Of a stretch of 64,000 nt of DNA, positions 25,047 through 36,210 are shown in pieces; within the stretch, counting starts at the first letter, position 1; each line of letters begins with the position of its first letter. A program made the translations under genes and the position numbers. Source of the DNA: Synaphobranchus kaupii (lineage: Eukaryota > Chordata > Actinopteri > Anguilliformes > Synaphobranchidae); the NCBI GenBank assembly GCA_029718625.1, contig CM056389.1, forward strand, positions 22,167,381 through 22,231,380. The letters run 5' to 3'. The notes under the pieces are model-generated. The model was given only the letters and a program-made list of their open reading frames with translations, searched no databases and had not been told where the DNA came from.

Positions 25047-25232
25047 GCAATGAGTTTTGGCCACCCGGAGTGGTTGGACTTTCCCAGGAAAGGGAACAAA
25101 GAGAGCTACCTGTACGCCCGGCGGCAGTACAACCTGGTGGACATGGAGCACCTCCGGTACAGGCAGCTGTACGCCTTCGACCGCGCCATGAACCACACTG
25201 AGGACAAGTACGGCTGGCTCTCCTCGGCTCCC
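25047..25232 (+). CDS. gbe1: GBE1 exon (third in window), with a 1-base insertion
   Basis: After acceptor tttcag (25046) the exon should read GC AAT GAG TTT GGC CAC, completing G-N-E-F-G-H-P-E-W. The window instead has four T at 25055-25058 where three are expected, so the true frame shifts after Phe. The downstream frame still encodes a well conserved branching-enzyme segment ([20 protein letters not shown], then [20 protein letters not shown] and YGWLSSAP). The donor is ccc|gtaagt at 25233. Length is 186 where 185 is expected. Read literally, the shifted frame meets TGA at 25199-25201. The lesion sits beside the residue equivalent to human His545. No alternative canonical AG restores the phase. 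A base-call or assembly error in the T run is the simplest explanation; a true null allele or a decaying paralogue is the alternative. Probably human exon 13. Confidence 0.9.
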
Positions 25233-25450
25233 GTAAGTCCCGGATACACACAAACGCGCGCGTGTATGTGCGTGCGTACACACGGGCACCTCTTGATGCA
25301 CACACATACGGGCACGTGCACAGGGACGCAAACGCACGTTTATATCTACACGCAAACACATGCATACACGTCCGCTATCGTATGTGCTTTTGTGTCAGGA
25401 TGCAGTCTGTGGACTCATATAAACACCCTAGGGTGTTAAATGTACACCAG

Positions 25451-25598
25451 GAGTCTGATTTACTAAGACCTTTAAATTTAATAACACAACCAATGATTGG
25501 TGCAAACCGAATAACATGAGCAATCATTGGTCATGTCATTGGTTTTGAGTGTGCCAAAACTTTTTGCACATACTAACGGTCTTAGTAAATCATGCCCC
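25451..25598. mobile_element. Palindromic MITE (148 bp)
   Basis: The ends are inverted: gagtctgatttactaagacc on the left and ggggcatgatttactaagac when the right end is read on the other strand. The interior also has inverted words (ccaatgattg / caatcattgg). Ends of the form GGGCNTGATTTACTAA suggest a Harbinger-like family, which is inference. Confidence 0.7.
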
Positions 25599-27609
25599 AG
25601 CAGTGTGAATTTTACACCGTCATTTTTGCTGTGTGAATGTGTGCAGGTTCAGTTGAAGGGTTATCACGCACTGCACAGGAATGCCCCTTTCAGTCAGACA
25701 ATTGTGTCCTCTGAATCGCTTACAAAGTCTGGTTTGATCGTTCTCACAGGGCCATAATACAGGTCAGGGCTGCATTACCCTGAATCACCCGTGAAACCAC
25801 CCAGAATTGTGTCATCTCCTTCCTGCTTTCCATTGTTCCAGTACACCATGTATTGGAAACACAACAGGTTTTACTTTACTGTGGAGCCCCAAGACCACTG
25901 GAAATGATATATCCACACTATTAAACGCTGGGCCTGAATAGCCCTTCCTGCTCTATTCGGAAGGGAAAAGTCCTCTTGTGATGGACGGTGGTGTGAAGAT
26001 AAAGGCCATCTTTCTTGTTCCTGCCATGGGGTTTGTGATGGGACTCCAAGCTCCCTATCCACACCGCCACCCCGTTGGGCCGAAATGCCAGAAAAGCAGG
26101 TCGGCTTTCCTTTTCGACCGACAGGCGCGCTGATGTTGAACAAATCTCTTGCAGAGAGAAATAAAAATACCCAAGTGGATTAGCGGTGTGTTTTGACACG
26201 CGCACGGCTTGACGCGAGTAATAATACCGCGATTGCTGTAAAAATAGCTGGAAAATGATCTTCGGGAAATGCGCATTGTTGAATTTGTGTACCGCTGACA
26301 CACGCACACGGATGCAGTTTTTCTATTTTTTCTTTTGTCATTTTGCCCCGTTTTCTGTCGTCTGTAAGATATGCGCTCCATTGTGGTCCATTAATGGAAA
26401 TGAACAGGTTTCCCCCTCTGTCACGCAGTACACACTCCTTAGAGAAAGGGCTATAGGACAGGCCACCAGCGATCCCGTTTTCTTACGGTAATTGGGAAAG
26501 GCAAACGCAAAGAAAGAAGAAGGCCCCCCCCAAACAATAGGCCGGCGTTCCCCCGGCAGTGACGGACGGCATAGATTAGACCTCCCTCACCTAGCCGCCA
26601 CCTCTCCCGGTGACCTTGGTTCTCACTCTGCTTCTGGTGCATTGTGGGTAAAGGGCGGGGGGACAGGGTCAACGGTTGATGGCGTTTGAAACAGGACTTT
26701 AAACCTGCACTCAGCAGTTGATTGTTAGCCCCCTCCCGCCTCCCGCACATACATCTCCCTCCACTTTCAGCTCAACCCACATCCTATTAGCACCTGCGCA
26801 CGCACAGCTGAACGAGTGGGCCTGTGAGGGTTTCTCCATGGGGACCAACGGACTTGTTTTCTCCTCTCTCGGGAGAATGGATAGTTAATGGATCATTGGC
26901 AGGTCTAAACCACTAAAGCGCCTGTGCCTCTCCTTCCTCTGTGTACCGGCTCTATTAATCTCTGTGCTCTGCTGCATTGTCAATGAGCGGGGTGGGGTGG
27001 GGGGGAGGGGGTTGCGGGGGAGCAATTGGGAATATTGACGTCTGGATCGGGCCGTGTCTCTCTCTGTCTCCTACAGAGGGGTGGTGCCTAATGAGGTTTT
27101 TGTAGTGGGGTTTTACAAATGTACGAGGTTTCCATGGGGATCTCACAGGGAGCTCGTGGACTAATTTGTCTCATGTAATTGGTCCCCGTGTGCACAGACA
27201 CACACGCACAAACAGTAACACACACGCACGCTAAATCCCCACAGCTACATTCTCACATAAATACGTCTAAAACCCCACTGTCATCGTGGAAGAGATCTGT
27301 CAGCACACACACACATACACACACACACAGAGGTTTAAATAATTTTATTTATAATTGCAGGAAATTGCATTTAATTAGTCAAGGACAAATTTTATTAATT
27401 GAAACCAGGCAAGGTAATCAACATTGAGACTTGTGTGTAGTAGAGTATGTTGTGACGACATGCATGTTGTGACAAGTCCCTTGAATGGCTGTGCGTCACC
27501 TAAGCCCTAAAGACACAAACTCATCCCAATCCATAGAGGAGAATAGAGGACCTGTGGGCATAAACTGAAAGTGTTGTGTGTCGAGTGTGGCACTCAGGGA
27601 GAGCTTCAA

Positions 27610-27835
27610 AGAAGCAGGGGAGATAGCGTGTTTATATCTGGTGCAAGGGGCAATAGCGTGCTCATATCTGCTACGGGCGGGAGCATGGGGCAATAGAGTG
27701 CTCATATATGGTGCAGGGGGCAATAGCATGCTCATATCTGGTGCAGGCGGGAGCATGGGGCAATAGAGTGCTCATATCTGGTGCAGGCAGGAGCAGGGGC
27801 AATAGCAGGAGCAGGGGCAATAGCATGATAGAGTG
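27610..27835. repeat. Minisatellite, unit about 40 bp, block A
   Basis: Units of the type gtgctcatatctggtgcagg followed by cgggagcatggggcaataga, some shortened to about 26 bp. The same unit returns at 28487-28728. Confidence 0.92.
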
Positions 27836-28486
27836 TTGTTTTTTCTGGACCAGCTTTGAGTATATTTTACGTTTTAATATTTTTTTGTGAATATACCAGC
27901 GCTGGCACTGTTTAAAAACTCGACATCCCATAATTCCCTCTGGACAAGCAGCGTTGTCTCCAAATGTTGTCATATAACATTAGCCAGCAGTAGCACACAG
28001 CTTTGTTTCTAAACACTTTTGTCTAACGTTCGCGAGCTAGATTGAAGGACTAAAAGCTAGAATTGCTTTATGTGGTTAACTGTAGCATAGTTTCTGACCT
28101 TGTCGGGTGGGCTTCTCAACTTAGCAAGCTAACGTTAGCTCGTCTTAAGTGGCAGTACTGCCATTCTGCCAAAAATGTCCAGACAGACGAGATGATGATA
28201 TCGTATTGGTCGAGAACCATCCGTGCGTTGCAGTACTAGCTATGTAGTCCATTAAAGTGGACTACAAGTCAAACTACAATGATTAATCCATTACTTTAAA
28301 AAATTAAAATTGGAACATGCAATATATGGTCTATATCCTTATACCACACGGGCTAATCCAGGAACGCTTCGACTCATTCTTTAAATCAGATTTCAAGAAA
28401 TAGTCCATAGTCTCCTAAGCCCGTTCTATCTGTCATAGGGAATTTACTTCCGAAACCGGATTCCGCCCACGTCTGACGTACACACT

Positions 28487-28728
28487 TGAGTACTCTATAG
28501 AGTGCTCGTATCTGGTGGAGGCAGGAGCAGGGGACAATAGCGTGCTCATATCTGGTGCAGGCGGGAGCATGGGGCAATAGAGTACTCATATCTGGTGGAG
28601 GCAGGAGCAGGGGACAATAGCGTGTTCATATCTGGTGCAGGCGGGAGCATGGGGCAATAGAGTGCTCATATCTGGTGGAGGCAGGAGCAGGGGACAATAG
28701 CGTGCTCATATCTGGTGCAGGGGGGAGT
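28487..28728. repeat. Minisatellite, unit about 40 bp, block B
   Basis: Same unit as 27610-27835. Here two unit types alternate: one with ggtggaggcaggagcagggg and one with ggtgcaggcgggagcatggg, giving an 80-bp higher-order pair repeated about three times. The 650 bases between the blocks are unrelated. Confidence 0.92.
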
Positions 28729-29393
28729 GACGGGTATCGGACAGGGGTTCCAAATGAGACACTTTCACTTATGCCTAATACTCTGCACTCCCCAAAGATG
28801 CGCGGAATGCTAATCTCCTGAGAAAGTCACCCTGAAACACCCAAAATTAATTACGCCAAATATTGTTTGCAGCAGGAATATCTGCCTGTCTCCCTTTTGT
28901 TTGCTCACCTCTTGTCCCTCTCATCTGTTGAATATTCTAGGGAGATAAAAGAGAGTGACGCTCGTAATCAGCCTAATTACAGATTATCAGGCAGTTTATT
29001 CACGGGAAAAATGGCGGAAGAGTAAATCTGGCCTGTTAAAAAAAAAAAAAAAGAACGGAGCCAGTTTTGCGTCCTCCTAGAGCTGACCCTTCGTTTTACT
29101 GTACAGACTCAGTCCCAAGTTTTCTGGAGAATTCTCCCATTGTCTTAACCATTTTAATTTTCAATTCCTTGCCAATGCAGTCAGTTTAGAAAACCAATTG
29201 AAATTGAATTAATTGAAAATTCCTCATACAACATTATGACCATTTTTCAGTTTTTTCAATTTGATTTCAATTCATATTGCACAAGTTAAGAGACACTAAT
29301 TCCAGTCATCTTGATTGTTCACTTGAGGACTGAACAGATTTAAATGATTGTCATTTATTATTATTATTTTTTTATTTTTTTTTGTCCTCACAG

Positions 29394-29524
29394 GGCATTG
29401 TCACCACTAAGCACGAGAGAGACAAAGTAATCGTCTTCGAGCGGGCCAGCTTGATCTTCATCTTCAACTTCCACCCAACTGAAAGCTATAGCAACTACAT
29501 GGTTGCAGTGGGGTCTCCTGGAAA
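29394..29524 (+). CDS. gbe1: GBE1 exon (fourth in window), C-terminal beta domain
   Basis: Encodes 43 codons plus two bases: [20 protein letters not shown], then [20 protein letters not shown] and SPG. It aligns with the start of the C-terminal beta-sandwich of GBE1 (human: [20 protein letters not shown] then NFHPSKSY). The acceptor is tcctcacag at 29393 after a T-rich tract, and the donor is gaaa|gtatcc at 29525. Entry phase is 0 and exit phase 2, matching the next exon, which supplies the third base of a Lys codon. The intron before it is 4161 bases and the one after it 21766. An open frame runs on past the donor to 29681, but the downstream residues do not resemble the family, so it is intronic read-through. 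Confidence 0.95.
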
Positions 29525-29693
29525 GTATCCTTCCACCTGCAGTTTGGAACTACTTTCTCTCTGTAGCCTATGTACTGTAGCCTTTCTGTGCCTAGCTAAC
29601 AGCTGGATCGTCTATGAGGAGATTCTCTGGAGGAAGGTAGGCTGGCTGTATTTTTTCAGTCATTTGAACTTGAGGAATTGACCCCGTATGGCG

Positions 29694-29845
29694 CAGTGAT
29701 CCTCGATCTTGGTCCTGGAGAGCCAACGGAGTCTGCTGGTTTTTTGTTTTTGCCCAAACTGTTTCAGACCAAAGAAACCAGGTGTTCTGAGTTAGCGCTC
29801 AAGAGTAACCAACGAAAACCAGCAGACCAGGATTGAGGACCACTG
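29694..29845. mobile_element. Non-autonomous DNA element (152 bp)
   Basis: Ends cagtgatcctcgatcttggt and, on the other strand, cagtggtcctcaatcctggt are inverted repeats of about 21 bases. The interior shares tgctggtttt/aaaaccagca words. The CAGTG start fits hAT-type elements, but I do not see an 8-bp target duplication. It lies 169 bases after the exon ending 29524. Confidence 0.7.
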
Positions 29846-30816
29846 TTTTTAAGGTCAGCAAAGACACTGCTGAACCTGATTTCATTCCTCAAAGTAAGAA
29901 GGACAGAAAATACACTGTTGAGCCGACTTCATTCTTCAACGTCAGATGGAACTCTTATTTTAGTAAAAATGGATTTCCATCTGACCACCCTATTATTCAA
30001 GTCAGGCTCGGATGCGAGCAGTGCCGTTGCAGGTTCAGCGAGCTGATTGGGTGACCAGCGGCAAGGTGTGCGAACGAAAACCGTGAACTCATTGACAGTG
30101 ATTAACCATTAGTCTTTTTGTTTAGGTTCAAATTAATCCACATTATGCTTAGATACATAAAGTGTGATTTCAGTTTTTCTTTTTAAATATGACGTGGGCT
30201 GACATAATGTGTGAGAGAAACCTTCACACCTTTGTCAGACTCTGTGAAGCCTTTGAGCTCATCAGGGCAGGGTGCTGAGCTAGAAAGCCAATTGTGCACA
30301 TTACCATGAATATTTTCCAATGCCAGATGTGTTTGCATATTATAGCAGCCAATCGGGGATGCAGTGTAACTTGGCTTTGATAATAAGCCATATTACACTT
30401 CCACAATGAATGCGAAATGTGCATGTTTCTAGATGTGTGTTCATCTGTGGTGCTTAGATAATCATCCCTATAACATTAAAACTCTGGTGCTGGTGGGGTT
30501 GCCCTTGGCCATATCCATCTCTGGCAACTGAACTTTAAATCCAGTTACACAATGACTAATCACATCCCTATCCTGTGCTAAGGTGTCCCATGCCCTGCGA
30601 CTGAAAATTAAAACACAACATTTTTAAGGGTCAAAACTCATAAATGGCGCTTTCATGAAAAGGTTGAGGGTGAAAGCTAAATTCTCGAAAATATCAGTGT
30701 TAATTCGCAACAGATGATGCCGCGCAATCATGGCGGTGCTGCCTGCAGATCCATGTTGTTTTGTGTTATTTGTGTATCTCTATGGTTTGTCTGCATTAAG
30801 TGCTCTTAGTGGCACA

Positions 30817-31305
30817 CGGAAGTGTAGTCAATAAGCGGTCTTGCAGGGAAGTGTAGTCAATAAGCGGTGATGCAGGGAAGTGTAGTCAATAAGCGGCGTG
30901 CAGGGAAGTGTAGTCAATAAGCAGCCTTGCAGGGAAGTGTAGTCAATAAGCGGCGATGCAGGGAAGTGTAGTCAATAAGCGGCGTGCAGGGAAGTGTAGT
31001 CAATAAGCAGCCTTGCAGGGAAGTGTAGTCAATAAGCGGCGATGCAGGGAAGTGTAGTCAATAAGCGGCGTGCAGGGAAGTGTAGTCAATAAGCAGCGTG
31101 CAGGGAAGTGTAGTCAATAAGCGGCGTGCAGGGAAGTGTAGTCAATAAGCGGCGATGCAGGGAAGTGTAGTCAATAAGCGGCGATGCAGGGAAGTGTAGT
31201 CAATAAGCGGCGTGCAGGGAAGTGTAGTCAATAAGCGGCGATGCAGGGAAGTGTAGTCAATAAGCGGCGATGCAGGGAAGTGTAGTCAATAAGCAGCGAT
31301 GCATT
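30817..31305. repeat. 28/29-bp minisatellite
   Basis: About 17 copies of gaagtgtagtcaataagc followed by a variable stretch and gcagg. The variable part is cggcgat, cggcgt or cagcctt, changing unit length by one. The order cggcgt, cagcctt, cggcgat occurs twice in a row, an 85-86 bp higher-order unit. Confidence 0.95.
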
Positions 31306-31603
31306 TACATGGCATCATTATATCCCTCTGCACATAGACACTGTGACCCTCGAGCCTCTTACACATTTTATCAGTTTTGCTTCTCTTGCATTTTTTTTGC
31401 AACGTACACATTCGCACGTCTAGAGTTTTACAGTGATTTACTTGTGGCAAATGAGCTCATGTAGTCTACCACGGACCCTCCAACCATGAAAATCAGATTG
31501 TAACCAGTACAGTTTGATTCCCTGGGGGGACACTGCTGTTATAACCTTTGACCTAGCTCTTTGAATCTGCAGTAAATCTGGAATATACTGCCAATATATT
31601 GTA

Positions 31604-31608
<5 letters not shown>

Positions 31609-31652
<44 letters not shown>

Positions 31653-31713
31653 AATTACATTTTAGATATTAAATATCTATGGTTGTTAAGTTTTTTCAGT
31701 GTATATTCTGAAA

Positions 31714-31787
<74 letters not shown>
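31609..31787. repeat. Two (TA)n microsatellites
   Basis: Perfect TA runs at about 31610-31649 and 31718-31787, separated by about 70 AT-rich bases. Long TA runs can extrude cruciforms and are common breakage and expansion sites. Confidence 0.97.
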
Positions 31788-31789
<2 letters not shown>

Positions 31790-32359
31790 TCTAATTTACA
31801 GTATTTTGTAGTATATTCCATTTCTGTAAGGGTTTCCGTAAACCACTGGCTGTGTAAGTGCACAGCATGAAAACTAAAGAAGGTGTTCTGAGTAGGTTTT
31901 GCGTAAGCTCTGAGCAAGTGAGAGTTTGAGTCAAGAAAATTTATATTAAACAGGAAACATCCACATGAAACGCACAGTGCTTCGCTCAAACCCTACTCCA
32001 CAGTCCGGGGGAGTGATAGCAGTGTAATTCATTGCCACCAGGGTGGTTTCGGCGGGAACAGACAGGAGTCTTATAGGACCACAGAGTCTTAAATGCAAAC
32101 GCCAGGGCCTTCACTTTGAACTGTGGAATTGCGTTCACGGCACCCGTGAGAGCGCAGACATCTATTTTTATTTTTTTCACAAGACAGATTGTTCTTTGTG
32201 GGTTTTCCCCCCAGATTCTTTGCAGAAGGCTGAGGTTTCGGGAAGCGTAGGAATGTTATCACGGGGTGAGCGCTGCGCGGTATACCAAGGAGCCGACTCA
32301 CGCCCGCTGGACACGTAACCCGAGGCGGAGTAGGGGACTAATGCTGGCCTAGACTGAGA

Positions 32360-33122
32360 ATAGAGCTCTGTAGTCCCGCCCACTTTGGTGACGAAAGTCT
32401 GGTACCACTTTTCGGAAAAAATATAATGGGAGTCAATGGACTGAAAATGTTTTTTTCTATATTCAGGCAGCTAGATGTTCAAAACACCCAAGAGAGGGGT
32501 TTTCACATTTTAAAATAATTTATAAAATTGGCAATTTGAAATTATGTCCAAAAAATAAACAACAAACATGTCTTCAAAAAACAACTAAAACGACTACAAC
32601 ATCCGGGCTACGCGCTCACCACCACTGCTGAAGTGAAAGCCATAAAGATCACACCTTCGACATCGTCAGACTGACAGTCATTCTCGCCCTTGGTGATACT
32701 CTTAGTTTCACTTCCATAATAATACAAAGTGATAGCCATTTTCGCTAACAGAGTGACCGGTAGCTACTTCCATAATAAGTTACAAGAGCAGACCGAGTGA
32801 TAGCCATTTTCGCTAGCAGAGCAGCCAGTAGCTACTGCGTTAGCTAGCAAAAGCGGGAGCCAGCGATGTACGACCGGGGATTCTGGGTAGTGTAGTTATG
32901 TTTCTCAAACTTTGTTAATTATACGGTTCAAATTTGATTTAAACACGGTGGTGAGTATATATTGGATTTTGTATCACATATATGTCAAAGTTTGGTCCAT
33001 ACAATGCCATAATATCATCATAAGGGTGACTGAAAGATCCCGAAGTGGGGGCAGGTAATGGCTTCCGGCAGTCTTCCGGGACCAGCCAGGGATAGGAGGG
33101 GGCGGGGACTATGGAGCTCTAT
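32360..33122. mobile_element. Element with short terminal inverted repeats (763 bp)
   Basis: Left end atagagctctgtagtcccgc and right end, inverted, atagagctccatagtccccgc form matching termini. Inside, a block with tgatagccattttcgcta and gtagctact occurs twice in tandem (about 32730-32790 and 32798-32850). No protein frame. Family not recognised. Confidence 0.55.
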
Positions 33123-33589
33123 ATGGGACAACCAGCAAGGGAAAGATTGTTTTTTTTTAATTACTTTTTTTCATTTTTTTAAAATTTATTTTACTCATAT
33201 TGTTTTATTGACCTTATTTTGGGGGGGGGCATAGTCATGGACATGAGACTCTTGAAGCCGTGGGGAAGTAAAAAAGCACAGTTTTTATTTGTTTGTTTTT
33301 CGGTTGTGCCTGTTTGTTTGATCCTCTGGTGTCTCTCCCAGCCAGAGAGGAAATGAGAGCAGACAGAAGCGGGCCTCTGAAGGGGGCGGGAACATTACGA
33401 CTGTGGCCATTGGCGGGGATGCCCTCTCGGGTTTGGGGCGGGGGCAGAGAGAGGAGCGGTTATAGTCCCTCCGTCTCATCCTGATTGCGCTCCTGCAGCT
33501 ACGGCCTGTCATCGCAGGTTTCACTGCCGCTCTCGTTCTCAGCTGGTGAGGAATCAGGGGCTCAAAGAGCTCCTTTTAGGGGAAAGTAT

Positions 33590-35560
33590 CGGAACAGAGC
33601 TCCTTGTGATGGGGTATAGTGATCCCTTCCCTGGGGTTAGAACAGAGCTCCTAGTGATGCGGTATAGTGGTCACTTACCTGGGGTTAGAAGAGAGCTCCT
33701 AGTGATGGGGTATAGTGGTCCCTTACCTGGGGTTAGAACAGAGCTCCTAGTGATGGGGTATAGTGGTCCCTTACCTGGGGTTAGAACAGAGCTCCTAGTG
33801 ATGGGGTATAGTGGTCCCTTACCTGGGGTTAGAACAGAGCTCCTAGTGATGGCGTATAGTGGTCCTTTACCTGGGGTTAGAACAGAGCTCCTAGTGATGG
33901 GGTATAGTGGCCCCTTACCTGGGGTTAGAACAGAGCTCCTAGTGATGGGGTATAGTGGTCCCTTACCTGGGGTTAGAACAGAGCTCCTAGTGATGAGGTA
34001 TAGTGGTCCCTTACCTGGGGTTAGAACAGAGCTCCTAGTGATGGGGTATAGTGGTCCCTTACCTGGGGTTAGAACAGAGCTCCTAGTGATGGGGTATAGT
34101 GGTCCCTTACCTGGGGTTAGAACAGAGCTCCTAGTGATGAGGTATAGTGGTCCCTTACCTGGGGTTAGAACAGAGCTCCTAGTGATGGGGTATAGTGGTC
34201 CCTTACCTGGGGTTAGAACAGAGCTCCTAGTGATGGGGTATAGTGGTCCCTTACCAGGGGTTAGAACAGAGCTCCTAGTGATGGGGTATAGTGGTCCCTT
34301 ACCTGGGGTTAGAACAGAGCTCCTAGTGATGGGGTATAGTGGTCCCTTACCTGGGGTTAGAACAGAGCTCCTAGTGATGGGGTATAGTGGTCCCTTACCT
34401 GGGGTTAGAACAGAGCTCCTAGTGATGGGGTATAGTGGTCCCTTACCTGGGGTTAGAACAGAGCTCCTAGTGATGGGGTATAGTGGTCCCTTACCAGGGG
34501 TTAGAACAGAGCTCCTAGTGATGGGGTATAGTGGTCCCTTACCTGGGGTTAGAACAGAGCTCCTAGTGATGGGGTATAGTGGTCCCTTACCTGGGGTTAG
34601 AACAGAGCTCCTAGTGATGGGGTATAATGGTCCCTTACCTGGGGTTAGAACAGAGCTCCTAGTGATGGGGTATAGTGGTCCCTTACCTGGGGTTAGAACA
34701 GAGCTCCTAGTGATGAGGTATAGTGGTCCCTTACCTGGGGTTAGAACAGAGCTCCTAGTGATGGGGTATAGTGGTCCCTTACCTGGGGTTAGAACAGAGC
34801 TCCTAGTGATGAGGTATAGTGGTCCCTTACCTGGGGTTAGAACAGAGCTCCTAGTGATGGGGTATAGTGGTCACTTACCTGGGGTTAGAACAGAGCTCCT
34901 AGTGATGGGGTATAGTGGTCCCTTACCTGGGGTTAGAACAGAGCTCCTAGTGATGGGGTATAGTGGTCCCTTACCTGGGGTTAGAACAGAGCTCCTAGTG
35001 ATGGGGTATAGTGGTCCCTTACCTGGGGTTAGAACAGAGCTCCTAGTGATGGGGTATAGTGGTCACTTACCTGGGGTTAGAACAGAGCTCCTAGTGATGG
35101 GGTATAGTGGTCCCTTACCTGGGGTTAGAACAGAGCTCCTAGTGATGGGGTATAGTGGTCCCTTACCTGGGGTTAGAACAGAGCTCCTAGTGATGGGGTA
35201 TAGTGGTCCCTTACCTGGGGTTAGAACAGAGCTCCTAGTGATGGGGTATAGTGGTCCCTTACCTGGGGTTAGAACAGAGCTCCTAGTGATGGGGTATAGT
35301 GGTCCCTTACCTGGGGTTAGAACAGAGCTCCTAGTGATGGGGTATAGTGGTCCCTTACCTGGGGTTAGAACAGAGCTCCTAGTGATGGGGTATAGTGGTC
35401 CCTTACCTGGGGTTAGAACAGAGCTCCTAGTGATGGGGTATAGTGGTCCCTTACCTGTGGTTAGAACAGAGCTCCTAGTGATGGGGTATAGTGGTCCCTT
35501 ACCTGGGGTTAGAACAGAGCTCCTAGTGATGAGGTATAGTGACCTCTTCCTTGGGTTTAA
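33590..35560. repeat. 48-bp minisatellite, about 41 copies
   Basis: The unit is 48 bp (ttagaacagagctcctagtg then atggggtatagtggtccctt and acctgggg). Copies are nearly identical and no copy has an indel, so a 686-codon frame (33546-35606, + strand, repeating ELLVMGYSGPLPGVRT) and a 173-codon minus-strand frame stay open. I do not call either a gene: the flanks show no homology, promoter or splice context, and the frame is open only because 48 is a multiple of 3. Single-base variants (gaggtata, tcacttac, accagggg) recur at intervals. Confidence 0.97.
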
Positions 35561-36167
35561 ATGTTTAAAGGCGATAAGGCTCAATCGGCTTAGGTCGGTC
35601 AGTTAGAAACACTGATAAGGTGATTCTGTCTCTCCCCTGAGACGAATCTACAATATGAAACAGACACGCTGCCGCCAAACCAGCCTTCCGCAGTTAGCGG
35701 TTTCTCTTTCATAGCGATTAGACGGCGCCTCCATGCTCCCTGCTCCGCCAGAATTCATTTTTTTCGCTTTTTATTTTATTTTTTTATATATTTTTTTATG
35801 TCCAAAGAGATGTCTCCAGGCACTTGGGGAGTGACTACAAAAAGAATATGAAAAAATAATTGACGCCGCTGCTAAACGCGTTTAATTGGCAGCGGCGGTA
35901 TTTGAGGTGACTGCCGTTATGCGGTGTGGTGGCGGTAAACGGGCGTAAATGAGACACAGAGGACAGGCGCCTCGCCCCGCTCTCTGTGGCGTGGCTAAAC
36001 CCGCCGCACGGAAGAACATTACATAAGACAATAATCAAAGAACCAATAAATTAAAACATTAGTCAAAACTAAAGTTAAAACATTACTTCAAACAGTTACA
36101 ATCAAAAACAATAAGATTTAACATTAGGTTCTTAAATTGTCTCAAAGGCAGTAAAGAGTCTGACACA

Positions 36168-36169
36168 CA

Positions 36170-36208
<39 letters not shown>
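36168..36208. repeat. (CA)n microsatellite
   Basis: ACAC run of about 35 bases after cgcgcacata. Confidence 0.95.

Positions 36209-36210
<2 letters not shown>

Larger units (their letters stand above)
25233..29393 (+). other. gbe1: GBE1 intron (4161 bases)
   Basis: Bounded by gtaagt and tcctcacag. It starts with imperfect CA/CG-rich sequence (25245-25380), then a palindromic element (25451-25598). It also holds two blocks of a 40-bp minisatellite separated by about 650 bases of unrelated sequence. In 25600-27590 and 28730-29390 I see no gene or clear repeat beyond short CA runs near 27200-27330 and an A run at 29038. Confidence 0.85.

Noticed and set aside
29525..29681. Extension of the GBE1 exon past 29524
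   Set aside because: The open frame continues, but the family match stops at the GT, and the phase fits the exon at 51291 exactly.
33546..35606. 686-codon open frame as a repetitive protein gene
   Set aside because: The frame is open only because the unit is 48 bp; it lies inside a GBE1 intron, has no splice or promoter context, and the reverse strand is also open.
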